DNA from: an uncultured Porphyromonas sp.
Lineage (GTDB): Bacteria > Bacteroidota > Bacteroidia > Bacteroidales > Porphyromonadaceae
Direction of reading: 5' to 3'
Assembly: GCA_900554935.1 (NCBI GenBank)
Contig: USJF01000053.1
Span: 1-8,002 of the forward strand
DNA length: 8,002 bases
The notes below the pieces were generated by a model, which was not told where the DNA came from, searched no databases, and was given only the letters and a program-made list of their open reading frames with translations. The translations under genes were made by a program, and so were the position numbers. The number at the start of each line of letters is the position of its first letter. Position 1 is the stretch's first letter. Shown here one piece after another: positions 7,486 through 8,002 of the stretch.

Positions 7486-7522
7486 GTTTTATAATCAATT
7501 GTAAATCATTGTGTTATAAAAC
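7486..7522. repeat. AT-rich inverted repeat (9-bp arms) next to the 23-bp array
   Basis: GTTTTATAA (7486-7494) and TTATAAAAC (7514-7522) are perfect inverted arms around 19 bases. The interior carries CAAT and ATTG, so a second, smaller dyad is nested inside. The arms are flanked by AAAGCG (7481-7486) and AAAAGCG (7524-7530), which read in direct orientation. It could be an operator, a weak bidirectional terminator, or one end of a small degraded element. Its function is unknown. Confidence 0.5.
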
Positions 7523-7528
7523 TAAAAG

Positions 7529-7643
7529 CGTAGTTTGTAACTGAGCGATTGCTGAGTTACAAACTCTACGATTACTGAGTTACAAACTCGACGATCGCTC
7601 GGTTACAAACTCGACAAGGGCTGAGTTACAAACTCGTTAATCA
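7529..7643. repeat. Tandem array, five units with exact 23-bp period, each centred on a short palindrome
   Basis: Units lie at 7529-7551, 7552-7574, 7575-7597, 7598-7620 and 7621-7643. Units 2-5 begin with CTGAGTTACAAACTC (the fourth with CTCGGTT) followed by about 8 less conserved bases. Adjacent units share 18-20 of 23 positions. The core GAGTT-ACA-AACTC is a 5-3-5 dyad, and the centres fall at 7537, 7560, 7583, 7606 and 7629. The first unit keeps the arms AGTT/AACT and the spacer CGATT but has TGT instead of ACA in the middle. The 23-base period is not a multiple of three, and no long frame runs through, so it is not coding. The repeats are too short and too close for CRISPR. It could be a row of dimer-binding sites on nearly one face of the helix, a row of mini-hairpins in RNA, or an inert repeat. 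The function is not known. Confidence 0.85.
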
Positions 7644-7675
7644 TCTGGATTTAGGCTTGAAATACAGTGAGTTAT

Positions 7676-7765
7676 ATGATCACTGCGAATGACCTCTACC
7701 TAGTCCTCTATTTGGCTAATGATTATTTCAATCGTTACCGTAAGCGATTCCTCCAAAGTGATTGA
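7676..7765 (+). CDS. Possible 29-codon small ORF, function unknown
   Basis: ATG 7676 to TGA 7763 would encode MITANDLYLVLYLANDYFN followed by RYRKRFLQSD. A hydrophobic, aromatic N-terminal half and a basic C-terminal half look more protein-like than random sequence and could form an amphipathic or membrane-touching helix. The frame could begin three codons earlier at GTG 7667, after a TGA at 7658. There is no good ribosome-binding site and no clear promoter, and an imperfect palindrome (7730-7749) overlaps it. It may well be chance; it is listed because the gap is otherwise without genes. Confidence 0.2.
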   Translation: MITANDLYLVLYLANDYFNRYRKRFLQSD

Positions 7766-7822
7766 GACCTTAACTTGCGGAATTGAGATTTATCGCACAA
7801 GTGCAATGACATTAAAAATGAG

Positions 7823-7830
7823 TAAGTTTG
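7823..7830 (+). promoter_or_regulatory. -7 box of a likely promoter for the M16 peptidase
   Basis: TAAGTTTG matches TAnnTTTG exactly and would start transcription near 7835, giving a leader of roughly 20-40 bases. The -33 region (around 7797) has no TTTG, so the promoter may be weak or activator-dependent. This is worth noting given the repeat array about 180 bases upstream. Confidence 0.4.
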
Positions 7831-7841
7831 CAATAGGTTTA

Positions 7842-7877
7842 AGGGGGGAAGGAATAATGGAGCACCAGATATTTTGA
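7842..7877 (+). promoter_or_regulatory. Purine-rich ribosome-binding region and six-codon leader ORF overlapping the M16 start
   Basis: AAGGGGGGAAGGA (7841-7853) precedes ATG 7857 at suitable spacing, the only Shine-Dalgarno-like site this obvious in the window. The ATG opens MEHQIF and stops at TGA 7875-7877. That stop overlaps TTG 7874-7876, from which the M16 frame is open (TTGA overlap). It may couple translation of the TTG start to the leader, or it may reflect a missing T in the run 7872-7875. Confidence 0.4.
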
Positions 7878-8002
7878 AAGAATATATAGAGAATCAACTG
7901 GATAATGGCTTGCGGGTAGCACTTCTGCCTACTCGGAGTAGCGTAGTCTATTGTGGCTTTGCGATCCACTCAGGTAGTCGGCACGACCCTAAGCATCTGC
8001 CT
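7874..8002 (+). CDS. M16 (insulinase-like) zinc peptidase, N-terminal fragment (3' truncated by window)
   Basis: The open frame to the window edge reads LKEYIENQLDNGLRVALLPT, then RSSVVYCGFAIHSGSRHDP and KHLP. The pattern LxNGLRV, then a short strand, then VVYxGxAIxxGSRxxP is the standard beginning of M16 peptidases, in which an inverted zinc motif HxxEH follows shortly after; that motif lies beyond the window. Bacteroidota often encode these as periplasmic or cytoplasmic processing peptidases, but the compartment cannot be judged from 43 residues. No signal peptide is seen. The start is uncertain: TTG 7874 gives a normal-length N terminus for the family, no ATG exists in this frame back to the TAA at 7823, and ATG 7857 is in another frame. 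Confidence 0.8.
   Translation, partial: MKEYIENQLDNGLRVALLPTRSSVVYCGFAIHSGSRHDPKHLP

Larger units (their letters stand above)
7355..7873. other. 519-base gap without an established gene, between pepO and the M16 peptidase
   Basis: In order it holds: a tiny hairpin GACTTT-ag-AAAGTC (7358-7371); the pepO terminator (7383-7428); about 55 bases with nothing recognisable (7430-7485); an AT-rich inverted repeat (7486-7522); a five-unit 23-bp repeat array (7529-7643); a 6-bp inverted repeat CAGTGA/TCACTG with a 9-base loop (7665-7685); a possible 29-codon ORF (7676-7765); an imperfect palindrome AATCG/CGATT (7730-7749) inside that ORF; a -7 box (7823-7830); and a purine-rich leader before the M16 gene. 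I see no tRNA, rRNA, transposase remnant or known riboswitch in it. Confidence 0.7.

Noticed and set aside
7450..7494. 14-codon ORF (MRLEELGPLYESVL)
   Set aside because: It is too short to support without conservation, has no ribosome-binding site, and its stop lies in an inverted repeat.
7529..7643. CRISPR array
   Set aside because: Repeats are about 15 bp with 8-bp semi-conserved spacers, the period is only 23 bp, and no cas gene is present.

Overview
The window looks like a chromosomal segment of a Bacteroidales bacterium, most likely Porphyromonas or a close relative. The reasons are a Bacteroidota-type LptD, a lipoprotein M13 peptidase of the Porphyromonas PepO kind, few Shine-Dalgarno sequences, and upstream elements matching the Bacteroidota -7 box TAnnTTTG. 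The species assignment is inference; no marker gene is present.

Layout, with every gene on the + strand: (1) 2-232, the 3' end of the NAD(P)HX-repair gene (nnrD domain). (2) 321-3176, lptD, the outer-membrane lipopolysaccharide assembly barrel. (3) 3198-4175, a D-isomer 2-hydroxyacid dehydrogenase 21 bases downstream, probably cotranscribed and ended by a strong hairpin terminator (4208-4256). (4) 4269-4883, a small class I SAM methyltransferase, overlapping by ATGA with (5) 4880-5248, a DUF486 four-helix membrane protein. (6) 5309-7354, pepO, a lipoprotein zinc endopeptidase with its own promoter at 5234-5267 and a very strong terminator (7383-7428). (7) 7355-7873, a 519-base stretch with no established gene. 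(8) 7874-8002, the 5' end of an M16 (insulinase-like) peptidase that runs off the window.

Most of the window is ordinary housekeeping and envelope biology: metabolite repair, LPS export, a dehydrogenase and two peptidases. The genes do not form one pathway. The least explained part is the 7355-7873 gap. It holds an array of five units at an exact 23-bp period, each centred on a short palindrome (AGTT-aca-AACT). The first unit has its central trinucleotide inverted. Upstream of the array is a 9-bp AT-rich inverted repeat, and downstream is a possible 29-codon ORF. The M16 gene itself begins oddly: a well-placed ATG with a purine-rich leader opens a six-codon ORF whose TGA overlaps a TTG, from which the peptidase frame is open. 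One extra T in the T4 run would fuse the two. I see no clear new multi-gene system; the repeat array and the M16 start are the two things I would check first.
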